Assembly (NCBI GenBank): GCA_004294385.1
Contig: REAP01000010.1
Span: forward strand, 1 to 41,264
Length of the DNA stretch: 41,264 bases
Source: Oscillatoriales cyanobacterium
GTDB taxonomy: Bacteria; Cyanobacteriota; Cyanobacteriia; Cyanobacteriales; Microcoleaceae
Reading direction: 5' to 3'
The notes below the pieces were generated by a model, which was given only the letters and a program-made list of their open reading frames with translations, was not told the DNA's origin and did no database searches. Positions 8,520 to 16,389 of this stretch are shown here, piece after piece. The translations under genes and the position numbers were made by a program. Each line of letters begins with the position of its first letter. The first letter of the stretch is position 1.

Positions 8520-9542
8520 TCAAAATGACAGTAAAGGTCGGAAACCGTGTTTAACGGAAATCTCACCAATTTGCTCCATCTTTTCCACCGTAATTTGATT
8601 CCGTCCCCAAGAAAAATTGGTATACAACTTTTCAAATTCCAGCAGCATTGACTCAGCAAAACAAGCAAACAACTGTCTACCCGGTACATCCATATTGACA
8701 ATCTTCATGATTTTCCACTCAATATCGAGGGAATGTTCCACAATGCCACCATTGAGCACGTAGATTTCGGGATGCTGAACCTGAGTTGCCAGATTTTTGG
8801 GATAACCACCATCAATCAGCAAACAAGGTTGCTTCAATGTAGAGGGGTCAATTTCTACCCCCTTTGGCATACTCGCCACCCAGACGACAATATCAGCTTG
8901 AGGCAGAGCCTCTTCCAAACCCATAATTTTGCCTCGCCCTAATTCCGTCTGCAAGTCTTGCAAACGTTCCTTGTCGCGGGCAATTAGCAACAATTCTGCT
9001 ACATTAGTTTTGACATTAAGCCAGCGACACACAGCACTGCCAATATCGCCAGTCGCACCGCAAACAGCTACAGTAGCTTTTGACAGTTCAATCCCCAATT
9101 TGGGGGCAGCTTGTTCTACTTGGCGACAGAGGATGTAAGCCGTATGAGTATTGCCAGTAGTGAATCGCTCAAACTCCAACTTGAGATTGCGAATTTGCTT
9201 AATTTGCTGCAAGTTGAAAGTCTCAAAAATGATGGAAGAAAAGCCACCTAGAGCTGTGATATTAATCCCATGCTTTTGAGCGTGCGCCATCGCATTAATA
9301 ATTTTGCGAGTAGCTGCTTTAATCCGGCGAGTGGCTAGCATTTCTGGCAGAAAACAGGACTCCACATAGCGGCCTTCTATTTTTTGCCCAGTGATGCTTG
9401 TCACCGTGATGTGATCGACTATTTGGGGCGGTGCGCTACACCAAAAATCGAGACCTTGATCGGCATATTCTGGATAGCCCAGCTCGTTAGCTACCGATTG
9501 GGCGTGTTCTAAGCTGGTTAAGTGACCGATTAAACCAAACAT
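8520..9542 (-). CDS. aar: Long-chain acyl-[acyl-carrier-protein] reductase
   Basis: Reduces fatty acyl-ACP to fatty aldehyde with NADPH, the first step of cyanobacterial alkane synthesis. The 340-residue length matches the family. The NADPH-binding motif GATGDIGS spans 162-169, and the catalytic Cys is Cys294 in [14 protein letters not shown], the position established for cyanobacterial AAR. The N-terminus [15 protein letters not shown] is characteristic. It lies 200 bases downstream of ado on the same strand, the usual pairing; the aldehyde is passed to the deformylating oxygenase. The spacer contains a heptamer array and a partial copy of the ado 3' end. Confidence 0.98.
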   Translation of the reverse strand: MFGLIGHLTSLEHAQSVANELGYPEYADQGLDFWCSAPPQIVDHITVTSITGQKIEGRYVESCFLPEMLATRRIKAATRKIINAMAHAQKHGINITALGGFSSIIFETFNLQQIKQIRNLKLEFERFTTGNTHTAYILCRQVEQAAPKLGIELSKATVAVCGATGDIGSAVCRWLNVKTNVAELLLIARDKERLQDLQTELGRGKIMGLEEALPQADIVVWVASMPKGVEIDPSTLKQPCLLIDGGYPKNLATQVQHPEIYVLNGGIVEHSLDIEWKIMKIVNMDVPGRQLFACFAESMLLEFEKLYTNFSWGRNQITVEKMEQIGEISVKHGFRPLLSF

Positions 9543-9556
9543 TAAGTTGTAAAATT

Positions 9557-9598
9557 AAGGAAGAAGGAAGAAGGAAGAAGGAAGAAGGAAGAAGGAAG
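9557..9598. repeat. Heptamer array (AAGGAAG)6
   Basis: Six perfect heptamers directly upstream of aar, 14 bases before its start on the minus strand. The same heptamer family recurs near 25.6 kb and 33.0 kb. On the sense strand it reads CTTCCTT, so it would lie in the aar leader. Confidence 0.9.
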
Positions 9599-9611
9599 AA
9601 TTAAAAAATTT

Positions 9612-9763
9612 TAATTTTTAATTTTTATCTAATTCCTTATTTCCAAATTGATTAGGCTGGGAAGCCTTGTGAAGTGGGGAGAAGGCAAAACTAAAAAGTT
9701 TAATTTTTTTAATTGTTATCCTATTCCTTATTTCCAATTGGATTAGGCTGCGAGGCCTTGTGC
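9612..9763. repeat. Imperfect direct repeat duplicating the ado 3' end
   Basis: About 62 bases at 9612-9673 recur at 9701-9763, sharing CTTATTTCCAA and GATTAGGCTG, and CCTTGTG after a short divergent stretch. The second copy includes the last codons and TAA stop of ado. The first copy reads as a decayed QGFPA-stop, so the end of the gene and its 3' flank were duplicated. Confidence 0.7.
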
Positions 9764-10435
9764 TGACATCCGCATGATGTCACGGTTGCTAAAACCAATG
9801 TTGCCCAGGGCTTCACCATAGGCAATCATAAAGTCTTCAATTAAAGCCTCTTTTTCCATCCCCAAGACGTTAGCATCGTCTGCAACAGAGTTTAGCAGTC
9901 TCCAGATGATGGGCAAGTTTTGGCGGTTGGCGACTTCGAGTTCAGCTTTGGATTCTTCAAAGTGAGCTTCTAGCCAGACTTCCCCAAAATTGAGGTGCAT
10001 ATATTCTTCTTTGATTACGCCTTCAGTGATTTTGCGGGCGAAGTCGTCAGCGACGGGGATGTAAATGTTGTATGCTGCGATCGCAAAACACTCGATAATC
10101 AGCGATTGAATCAGCAAGCAAGTTACAACCTTACCTTCGGCAGATGCCTTTTGGAAATTCTCATGCAGTTCTGAAAAGAATTCCTTGGCAAATACCATGT
10201 CTGGCGTGACTTTCAGATTCCTGCCACAAGCTTGGAAGCCTTTCATATGCCGGTTCTCCATCTTGGACAAGCGAATTAACTCTTGCTTTTCGTCCGCCAA
10301 CAGTTCGGCGAGTGTCAGGTAATTGTCATGAGCTTCTTGTTCGCCTTCAATCACAATGGCGTTGATGCGGCTGTAAGCATCTTTGTAAGCTTCGGTTTGA
10401 AAGTCAATTGCTGGGATGGCCTCAAGCTGTAGCAT
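9743..10435 (-). CDS. ado: Aldehyde-deformylating oxygenase
   Basis: Converts fatty aldehydes to alkanes and formate using a di-iron centre, O2 and reduced ferredoxin; soluble, ferritin-like helical bundle. The 230-residue protein has every metal ligand at the standard position: Glu32, Glu60, His63, Glu115, Glu144 and His147 (motifs [34 protein letters not shown]). A Cys at 70 is near the Cys reported to be conserved in the family. ATG 10435 has GAGGAG about eight bases upstream (GAGGAGAATAAAT). The gene is divergent from the ABC permease, with about 180 bases between them that must hold both promoters. It heads the minus-strand series leading to accA. Confidence 0.98.
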   Translation of the reverse strand: MLQLEAIPAIDFQTEAYKDAYSRINAIVIEGEQEAHDNYLTLAELLADEKQELIRLSKMENRHMKGFQACGRNLKVTPDMVFAKEFFSELHENFQKASAEGKVVTCLLIQSLIIECFAIAAYNIYIPVADDFARKITEGVIKEEYMHLNFGEVWLEAHFEESKAELEVANRQNLPIIWRLLNSVADDANVLGMEKEALIEDFMIAYGEALGNIGFSNRDIMRMSAQGLAA

Positions 10436-10614
10436 ATGATATTTATTCTCCTCAATAACCTTGTAGGATGTTTTGACGCCCTTTAAAATTTGGGGTCAGT
10501 GACGGTACACTTTACCTATTTTCGACTAAAAATTCGCGGTTGTGCGGGAATCTGGGAGGCGATCGGGTTTGAGAGCCTCACTAAGGTTATCATTTTAGAT
10601 TAATTCACAAATTT

Positions 10615-11433
10615 ATGACCAAATCTTTTGACAGGTCTAGGGCACTGGAACTGCTGAGTTTTATTTTGTTGCTAGCGGGGGCTGCACTGGTGCTGTTGCC
10701 ACTAGCTGCTGTATTTTTGGTTTCTTTATCACCATCTGGTGTCGGTGTCAAGGGCACAGGCTTGACTTTTGCGAACTATCAGGAGGCTTGGCGGCGGGGC
10801 AATTTTTTGTTGGCATTTGTTAATTCTACTCTAGTGGCGATCGCCGTAACCGGTTTTCAGGTCATAACTTCTGCTTTGGCCGGTTATGCTCTCGCCAGAT
10901 TGAAGTTTCGAGGGCGACAAGTCCTTGTCTTAGCAGTGTTGGCTACCTTAGTAATTCCCTTTCAGCTTTTGGTAATTCCTATTTTCTTGGTTTTGAAGTG
11001 GGGCCATTTGCTCAATACCTACGGGGCGCTAATCTTACCGACGGCTGCGAACGGTTTTGGGATTTTTCTGCTGCGTCAATATTTCATGACAATTCCCGTC
11101 GAATTGGAAGAGGCGGCAATGCTGGATGGGGCTAACCGCTGGCAGGTTTTGTGGCAAGTGATGTTACCTTTGGCCCGCCCTGCTTTGGTGACACTGTTTT
11201 TGTTTACGTTTATCGGCGAGTGGAACGATTTGTTTAAGCCGCTGGTGTTTACGACAAGGCCGGAGTTGCGGACAGTACAATTGGCTTTGGCTGAGTTTCA
11301 GGAACAATTTACTAGCAGTTGGCCCTTATTGATGGCCGCCGTAGTAATTGGAACTCTGCCGGTAGTGTTGCTGTTTTTGGTTGGTCAACGGCAGTTTATG
11401 CGGGGTATTGCGGCCACGGGGATTAAGAATTAA
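10615..11433 (+). CDS. Carbohydrate ABC transporter permease (MalG/UgpE type)
   Basis: An inner-membrane permease subunit of a binding-protein-dependent sugar importer. The 272 residues give about six hydrophobic segments, starting with one at 12-37. The cytoplasmic EAA loop that contacts the ATPase is clear (EEAAMLDGANRWQVLWQVML, near 166-185), and the end MRGIAATGIKN is typical of the MalG-type partner. Substrate is unknown; sugar, sugar alcohol or glucosylglycerol are all possible. The binding protein, second permease and ATPase are not adjacent, so either the transporter genes are scattered or the IS insertion downstream split an operon. ATG 10615 lacks a clear ribosome-binding site. Confidence 0.92.
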   Translation: MTKSFDRSRALELLSFILLLAGAALVLLPLAAVFLVSLSPSGVGVKGTGLTFANYQEAWRRGNFLLAFVNSTLVAIAVTGFQVITSALAGYALARLKFRGRQVLVLAVLATLVIPFQLLVIPIFLVLKWGHLLNTYGALILPTAANGFGIFLLRQYFMTIPVELEEAAMLDGANRWQVLWQVMLPLARPALVTLFLFTFIGEWNDLFKPLVFTTRPELRTVQLALAEFQEQFTSSWPLLMAAVVIGTLPVVLLFLVGQRQFMRGIAATGIKN

Positions 11434-11685
11434 GTTTGAGATTAACTGTGCTGAACTGTATTTTCAAGCACAGGCTGGAGGATCTGTTCCACAATCAGAT
11501 TGAGTCGGGATCATCCCGATTTTGTAAGGGCGTTGCAGGATTTATCCTGCCTACTCTCAAAGAGGTTCAATGTAACGCTTAACTGTTTCTGTACAGATAT
11601 TCCCCGCAGTAGAGACCAAGTAGCTAGGTGTCCACAGGTAGGCAATTGTTGTATAGTAAACATAGGACAACAAACTGTAAATTAA

Positions 11686-12903
11686 ATGTACGCAGTACAA
11701 AAAGATGTTTGGCATTTAACTGGATTACAAAAAAATATTATTGAGCAACTCCTGAGATGGTCAAACAACCTGTTTAATGTCGGGACTTACGAGAGTCGGC
11801 AACGGTACTTTAAGGACAAAGGCGCAATCAAATATCCCGACCTGTACAAGATTGCCAAAACCCACGAAAATTACGGGTTGCTTTACTCTCAAGTAGCTCA
11901 ACAATCCTTAAAATCTGTTGCTGAATCTTTTAGCTCTTTCCGAGCCTTAGAAAAGTTAGCCAAGAAAGGGCAACTTAATCAAAAACCGAGATTGCCCAAG
12001 TACAGAACTCCAGGCGGTATGTACCAGATTTCCTATCCGGGACAAGCCTTGAAAATAGTCGGCAATCAGGTGAGGCTACCTCTAGGAAACAAAGGTAAAG
12101 AACACTTCGGGACAGATGCTCTCTGGATTCCCTTACCGGAAAGACTCAAAGATTGCCAGATTAAAGAACTCAGGTTAATTCCTAGGAATGGTAAGGTATG
12201 GGTCGAATATGTCCACAAATCTCTGACTGAACAAGCCCCTAGTTGTAGTCTCGAAGTAACAGGAGTTTTGGGCATCGACCACGGCATCAACAACTGGTTA
12301 ACTTGTGTTTCTAGTAATGGTAAACCTTTCATCATTGACGGTCACAAATTGAAGTCTTGGAACCAAGGGTTTAACAAAGAAAAGGCGCGAGTCCAATCGG
12401 AACACGCTCGACATAAATTACCCAAAGGTTTCTCATCGACCAGGCTGCAACAGTTGTCAGAAACTCGTGCTAGAAGAATGAGAGATGCTGTCAACAAAGC
12501 AGTTAGAGCCATCGTGGATTATTGCGAAAATTCCCAAATTAATGTCATGGTTTTTGGCTGGAATAAAGGACAGAAGCAAGAAGTCAATATGGGGGGAGTG
12601 ACCAACCAAAATTTTGTCCAAATACCCACAGCTAAAGTCAAGGAGAGACTACAACAAGAATGCGACTTAAGGGGATGGCGATTTATCGAACAAGACGAAT
12701 CCTACACATCAAAAGCTAGTTTTTTAGACCAAGATTTGTTGCCCGTGAAAGTCGGTGAAAAACCCGACAATTGGCAGCCATCGGGTAAGCGAATCAAGCG
12801 AGGTTTGTACCGTTCTAGCACTGGGTTGTTAATTAATGCAGACGTTAATGGTGCAGCTAATATCATCCGCAAATCAATCATTTGCCACAGACTCAATAAT
12901 TGA
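11686..12903 (+). CDS. tnpB: TnpB family RNA-guided endonuclease
   Basis: A 405-residue TnpB (OrfB) protein, ancestral relative of Cas12 nucleases, using an RNA derived from the element's right end to cut DNA next to a short motif. The RuvC-like triad is present: Asp198 in LGIDHGINN, Glu338 in EQDESYTSKASF and Asp386 in INADVNGAANI. The usual four-cysteine zinc ribbon between the Glu and last Asp is absent; that stretch instead reads SGKRIKRGLYR, as in one group of cyanobacterial TnpBs. ATG 11686 follows AT-rich sequence with no strong ribosome-binding site. The reading frame is intact, so the protein could be functional. Confidence 0.95.
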   Translation: MYAVQKDVWHLTGLQKNIIEQLLRWSNNLFNVGTYESRQRYFKDKGAIKYPDLYKIAKTHENYGLLYSQVAQQSLKSVAESFSSFRALEKLAKKGQLNQKPRLPKYRTPGGMYQISYPGQALKIVGNQVRLPLGNKGKEHFGTDALWIPLPERLKDCQIKELRLIPRNGKVWVEYVHKSLTEQAPSCSLEVTGVLGIDHGINNWLTCVSSNGKPFIIDGHKLKSWNQGFNKEKARVQSEHARHKLPKGFSSTRLQQLSETRARRMRDAVNKAVRAIVDYCENSQINVMVFGWNKGQKQEVNMGGVTNQNFVQIPTAKVKERLQQECDLRGWRFIEQDESYTSKASFLDQDLLPVKVGEKPDNWQPSGKRIKRGLYRSSTGLLINADVNGAANIIRKSIICHRLNN

Positions 12904-12910
12904 GCGAGTG

Positions 12911-13015
12911 GGTAGAGGGTTTGTGACTAACCCTTTAAGAATTAAACTTTGGGCGGATTCATCCCCCAAAGTTTGTCCTTAAGAATCCCCGCGTCTTCAG
13001 ACCGGGGAGTGTCAA
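12911..13015 (+). ncRNA. Candidate omega-RNA (reRNA) scaffold at the IS right end
   Basis: Three consecutive hairpins follow the tnpB stop: AGGGTT/AACCCT (12916-12934), a perfect 10-bp stem AAACTTTGGG (12944-12953) with CCCAAAGTTT (12965-12974), and CCCCG-c-GTCT-TC-AGAC-CGGGG (12987-13007). TnpB guide RNAs are transcribed across this region, with the guide lying just beyond the element end, here starting TCGCTAATAATTTGC. The terminal hairpin covaries with the one at 69-89. Boundaries are inferred. Confidence 0.5.
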
Positions 13016-14040
13016 TCGCTAATAATTTGCAAACGAATAGAGCGCTCTCCATCTCCAAAATCAACTTCAATCTTTTCCCCCGAAAGAGTATCTAAGCATC
13101 CCAAAAGCAACCGCAAATTCGGCGTACTGGCTCCTGTATCTACATACAATCTATCTGTCAAACTGCCTAATCGCTTCCAAATAGTGTATAGTTTGACCAC
13201 TGTTTGTTCCAGTTGTGCGGCTTGTTTCACAACATCTGCCGTCGTTCCCAAACAGCCTACTCGCAGAGATTCTTCCAATGCCATTTCCATATCTAAGTGA
13301 GACTGATTCAGCGCCTGGACTTGGGCCGCAGAATCGAGATATTTCGATAAATTCTTGGCATCGGAAGTTAGTTGTTTGACTGTATCGACGTCGGGATTTT
13401 CTGCTACTTCTCTTTGAATTTCAATTTGGTGAGATGGAGATAGTTTCTCCATCTCTTTGACTAATGGGGCGAGGTAGCGAGAAGGCAGTGAACCTGTAGA
13501 TGCTTTTTCCTTGACTTCTTCTGGCAATAAATCTGAATTCATTGCCATCCATTCATCGGATAGTTGTTTGACTTCGCGTCTGGTAATGCGATCGCCTTTT
13601 CCGGCCGCATCTGTTACCATTAACTGTACTTCGGGAGAGGCTTTGGCAGTTTCTACAAAAGCTCTTTTGCTGAAGTTTCTAATCGAATCTGGATCTAAAT
13701 CTCCTTGCTCGATCAAAGTATCCGCACTCTTCGCTAATTCTATCAAAGAATAGGCTTGACTTTTGCCGATTTCTCGTTCTTTTAGCCAGTTCAAAAAGCC
13801 AGTGCCGCGTCCTTCGCCACCTTTTTTTTCTCTGTCTCGAACTGTTCGGAGAATGCGTCCCCGCCAGATGTCCGTTTGCAAGTCAAAGCGATCGCACACT
13901 TTCCAGGCATTGTCAACCTGATTGTCAAAATCGAAGTCTGGTATTTGTTCGTCTTCGGGATCTGGTAATTGGAAATTGATATCGGTAAAGCCTTTGAGGG
14001 CTTCTGCAAGTTCTGCCGGATTTTGAGGGACTTCAGCCAT
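13012..14040 (-). CDS. Hypothetical protein with a helix-turn-helix-like segment
   Basis: A 342-residue soluble protein, acidic at the N-terminus (PDPEDEQIPDFDFDNQ, 26-41). Residues about 83-110 (FLNWLKEREIGKSQAYSLIE) resemble a helix-turn-helix of the kind seen in DUF3102/ParB-like plasmid and phage proteins. A coiled region near 235-290 and a small beta-rich C-terminus (KIEVDFGDGERSIRLQIISD) follow. I cannot assign a function. The stop codon TGA (complement of 13012-13014) lies inside the terminal TCAA of the tnpB element, so the element inserted exactly at the end of the gene and now supplies the stop; the original C-terminus may have differed slightly. Confidence 0.75.
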   Translation of the reverse strand: MAEVPQNPAELAEALKGFTDINFQLPDPEDEQIPDFDFDNQVDNAWKVCDRFDLQTDIWRGRILRTVRDREKKGGEGRGTGFLNWLKEREIGKSQAYSLIELAKSADTLIEQGDLDPDSIRNFSKRAFVETAKASPEVQLMVTDAAGKGDRITRREVKQLSDEWMAMNSDLLPEEVKEKASTGSLPSRYLAPLVKEMEKLSPSHQIEIQREVAENPDVDTVKQLTSDAKNLSKYLDSAAQVQALNQSHLDMEMALEESLRVGCLGTTADVVKQAAQLEQTVVKLYTIWKRLGSLTDRLYVDTGASTPNLRLLLGCLDTLSGEKIEVDFGDGERSIRLQIISD

Positions 14041-14207
14041 TAGGAAAAAATTGTGTAGAGCAACAGCCGGTTTGATTTAAAACTTGCATGGGTTGACAGT
14101 TGAGACGCTATATGTAGCGATAACGTGGGCAAGACCCACCCTACTAATAGAGTTTTTGTGCAAGTCATATCATTATTGCACGATCGGGATGTTTCAAGAC
14201 AATGTAG

Positions 14208-14361
14208 CCAATGCCCAATGCCCAATGCCCAATTCCCAATTCCCGATTCCCAATCCCCAATCCCCAATTCCCGATTCCCAATGCCCAATGCCCAATTCCC
14301 AATGCCCAATGCCCTATTCCCAATTCCCTATTCCCCATTCCCAATTCCCTATTCCCCATTT
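14208..14361. repeat. Heptamer array, 22 units of CCMATKC type
   Basis: Exactly 154 bases in perfect seven-base phase, with units CCAATGC, CCAATTC, CCGATTC, CCAATCC, CCTATTC and CCCATTC. It abuts the stop codon of the cyclase gene at 14362. The reverse complement belongs to the same heptamer family as the array after glnB. The rest of the 14041-14207 spacer shows only a short GTGGGcAAGACCCACCC inverted repeat. Confidence 0.92.
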
Positions 14362-16389
14362 CTACTTTCTTCCTTCCAGCCAATAAGTAAGCATATCACC
14401 CTTACCTTTGATCGCAGTCAAACCTCGCCTCTCAAACAAATACTTATCCTTCAAAAGCTCGTAAGTAACATCCGTAACTTGAATTTTGCCTCCACATCCC
14501 GTAACTTCCATCCTCGCCGCCACATTCACAGTATCTCCCCACAAATCGTAAGTAAACTTACTAACACCAATCACCCCTGCAACTACTGGCCCAGAATTGA
14601 TACCCACACGAATTGCCAAATCTTCCCCAGTCTCGGCGGACAATTTTGCTATTTTTGCCTGCATTCCCAAAGCCATTTCTGCGATCGCCTCAGCGTGATC
14701 ATCTCTCGGCGTAGGCAACCCCCCAACTACCATATAAGCATCACCAATAGTCTTTATTTTCTCCACACCATACATTTCAGCTAACTGATCGAAGTGAGAA
14801 AAAATCACATTCAAACGCTTTACCAATTCCGTCGGAGACATTCTCGCAGACAACTCAGTAAAGCCAACAATATCAGCAAATAAAACACTTACGTCTTCAA
14901 AACTGTCAGCAATTGTACTTTGCTCAACCTTCAATCGTTCTGCTATTGGTTTTGGTAAAATATTTAACAGTAATTTCTCAGTTTGATCCTGTTGAAATTT
15001 CAGTGCTTCTTGCACTGACTTCCGCTCTGTAATGTCAGAAACAGTACCTTCATAGTACATCAACGCACCTTGCGAATCGCGAACAGCCCGGACATTTTCT
15101 GATATCCAAATCACAGAACCGTCCTTGCGCCACACCTTAGATTCAAACCCAGAAATAGCATTGTTCGCATCCATAGCGACCACGAATTCAAAGCGGCGAT
15201 TCATGTCAACGTACAGTTGCTCAGAAATATTTTTAATGCTGGACATCAGTTCTGACGGCGAGTCGTAACCATACAATTTGGCTAAGGCTGGATTCGCACT
15301 GAGATAGCGTCCTGAAGGCGTACTTTGAAAAATGCCTTCCATGGCATTTTCTACGATACTGTGATATCTTTCTTCAGCTATTTTTAGAGATTCTTCTGCT
15401 TGTTTTCGCTGAATCAAAGAACCTAATTGAGTCCCAACAACATTAAAAATATCGATAAACCGCGAGTCTTTTGGACAAGATAAAAGTTTAAAGAATACCA
15501 GCACAGCCAATACTTCATTATCGACCAAAATAGGCACACCAAAACCGGCCTTAAATCCGATTTCTAGTGCTATTTTACTTCTGACAAACTCTGGGTATCC
15601 TACCGAAACATCTTCTACCCATTCAGGTTTCTGGGAAGCCCAAACTCGTCCCGGTAGCCCGATATTTCGAGCAAAGGTCAAGTTTTCGCTCTCTAGGCGG
15701 AAGGTTGCGATACTTGCATCGCTAGCATACCAACCGCGACTCGATTTCAAGAACATTCCTTCTGAATCAGGAATCCAAGCTTCTCCTAAATCCCATCCGA
15801 TTGTTTCACCAACTTGGTGCAAAATTACTTCTAAAGCAGAGTGAAAGTCCACAGATTCGCCGATCGCCCGCGTAGTCTCCAGCAAAAACCGGATTTCTTC
15901 TTCAGCCCGCAACCTCTCAGCAATTTCTTGCTGCAACAAAGCATTGCGATCGTGTAATTCCCTAGCTTGTTGTTGAAGTTTTGATTGCAAAGATCGCAAG
16001 GAAAGTTGGCTTTCAACACGAGCCAAAACTTCTTCTATTTGAAACGGCTTAGTAATATAGTCAACTCCTCCTACTTGAAAAGCTTTTACTTTTTCTAATA
16101 CGTCATCTAGGGCGCTAATAAAAATGATCGGAATATCCTTAGTAATTTCACTAATTTTTAACTTTTGACACACTTCATAGCCGTTCATTTCCGGCATATT
16201 AATATCCAGCAAAATTAGATTCGGAGGAGACATTTGTGCCCCTTGCAGAGCAAGTTTCCCGTTAATAGCTTTCCTGACTTGATAGCCGTGAGATGTCAGC
16301 ATAGTCGATAAAAGTCGCAAATTATCCGGCATATCATCAACGATCAGAATATCTTTAGGAGTCACTGGCAGTGGATGGTCGTTCATCAT
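14362..16389 (-). CDS. Response regulator with GAF, PAS and class III adenylate cyclase domains
   Basis: Predicted soluble cAMP-forming signalling protein. In order: receiver domain with phospho-acceptor Asp62 ([13 protein letters not shown]), coiled coil, GAF domain (about 170-330), PAS/PAC (about 340-460, ending [10 protein letters not shown]), then a class III cyclase domain (about 490-675). Both metal-binding Asp residues are present ([11 protein letters not shown] and [11 protein letters not shown]), and the purine-specifying Lys (EKIKTIGD) and Asp (YDLWGDTVN) fit ATP rather than GTP. Start ATG 16389 gives 675 residues and lies inside the 3' end of the kinase gene upstream (35-bp overlap). 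Translational coupling and a shared phosphorelay are likely but inferred. Confidence 0.92.
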   Translation of the reverse strand: MMNDHPLPVTPKDILIVDDMPDNLRLLSTMLTSHGYQVRKAINGKLALQGAQMSPPNLILLDINMPEMNGYEVCQKLKISEITKDIPIIFISALDDVLEKVKAFQVGGVDYITKPFQIEEVLARVESQLSLRSLQSKLQQQARELHDRNALLQQEIAERLRAEEEIRFLLETTRAIGESVDFHSALEVILHQVGETIGWDLGEAWIPDSEGMFLKSSRGWYASDASIATFRLESENLTFARNIGLPGRVWASQKPEWVEDVSVGYPEFVRSKIALEIGFKAGFGVPILVDNEVLAVLVFFKLLSCPKDSRFIDIFNVVGTQLGSLIQRKQAEESLKIAEERYHSIVENAMEGIFQSTPSGRYLSANPALAKLYGYDSPSELMSSIKNISEQLYVDMNRRFEFVVAMDANNAISGFESKVWRKDGSVIWISENVRAVRDSQGALMYYEGTVSDITERKSVQEALKFQQDQTEKLLLNILPKPIAERLKVEQSTIADSFEDVSVLFADIVGFTELSARMSPTELVKRLNVIFSHFDQLAEMYGVEKIKTIGDAYMVVGGLPTPRDDHAEAIAEMALGMQAKIAKLSAETGEDLAIRVGINSGPVVAGVIGVSKFTYDLWGDTVNVAARMEVTGCGGKIQVTDVTYELLKDKYLFERRGLTAIKGKGDMLTYWLEGRK

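Larger units (their letters stand above)
11650..13015 (+). mobile_element. Lone-tnpB IS200/IS605-family element (left end uncertain)
   Basis: The element contains only tnpB, with no Y1 transposase tnpA, so it is probably mobilised in trans. The right end is placed at 13015 (GTGTCAA) by comparison with the copy at 61-99. The left end is not fixed: a possible small hairpin GTTGT...ACAAC at 11648-11671 lies just ahead of the start codon. The preceding 11434-11649 holds short GGGATCATCCC and CAGGATTTATCCTG palindromes and no gene. Confidence 0.75.

Noticed and set aside
11434..11686. A TTAC target tetranucleotide marking the left end of the tnpB element
   Set aside because: No TTAC was found in this stretch, so the IS608-type target model is unproven and the left end is left open.
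14208..14361. Possible CRISPR array
   Set aside because: The period is seven bases with no spacer of 30-40 bases and no cas genes; it is a heptamer STRR array.
14125..14784. A 219-residue plus-strand frame over the heptamer array and cyclase 3' end
   Set aside because: Its first part is just translated heptamers (Pro/Asn/Ile/Phe repeats) and the rest is antisense to the conserved cyclase domain.
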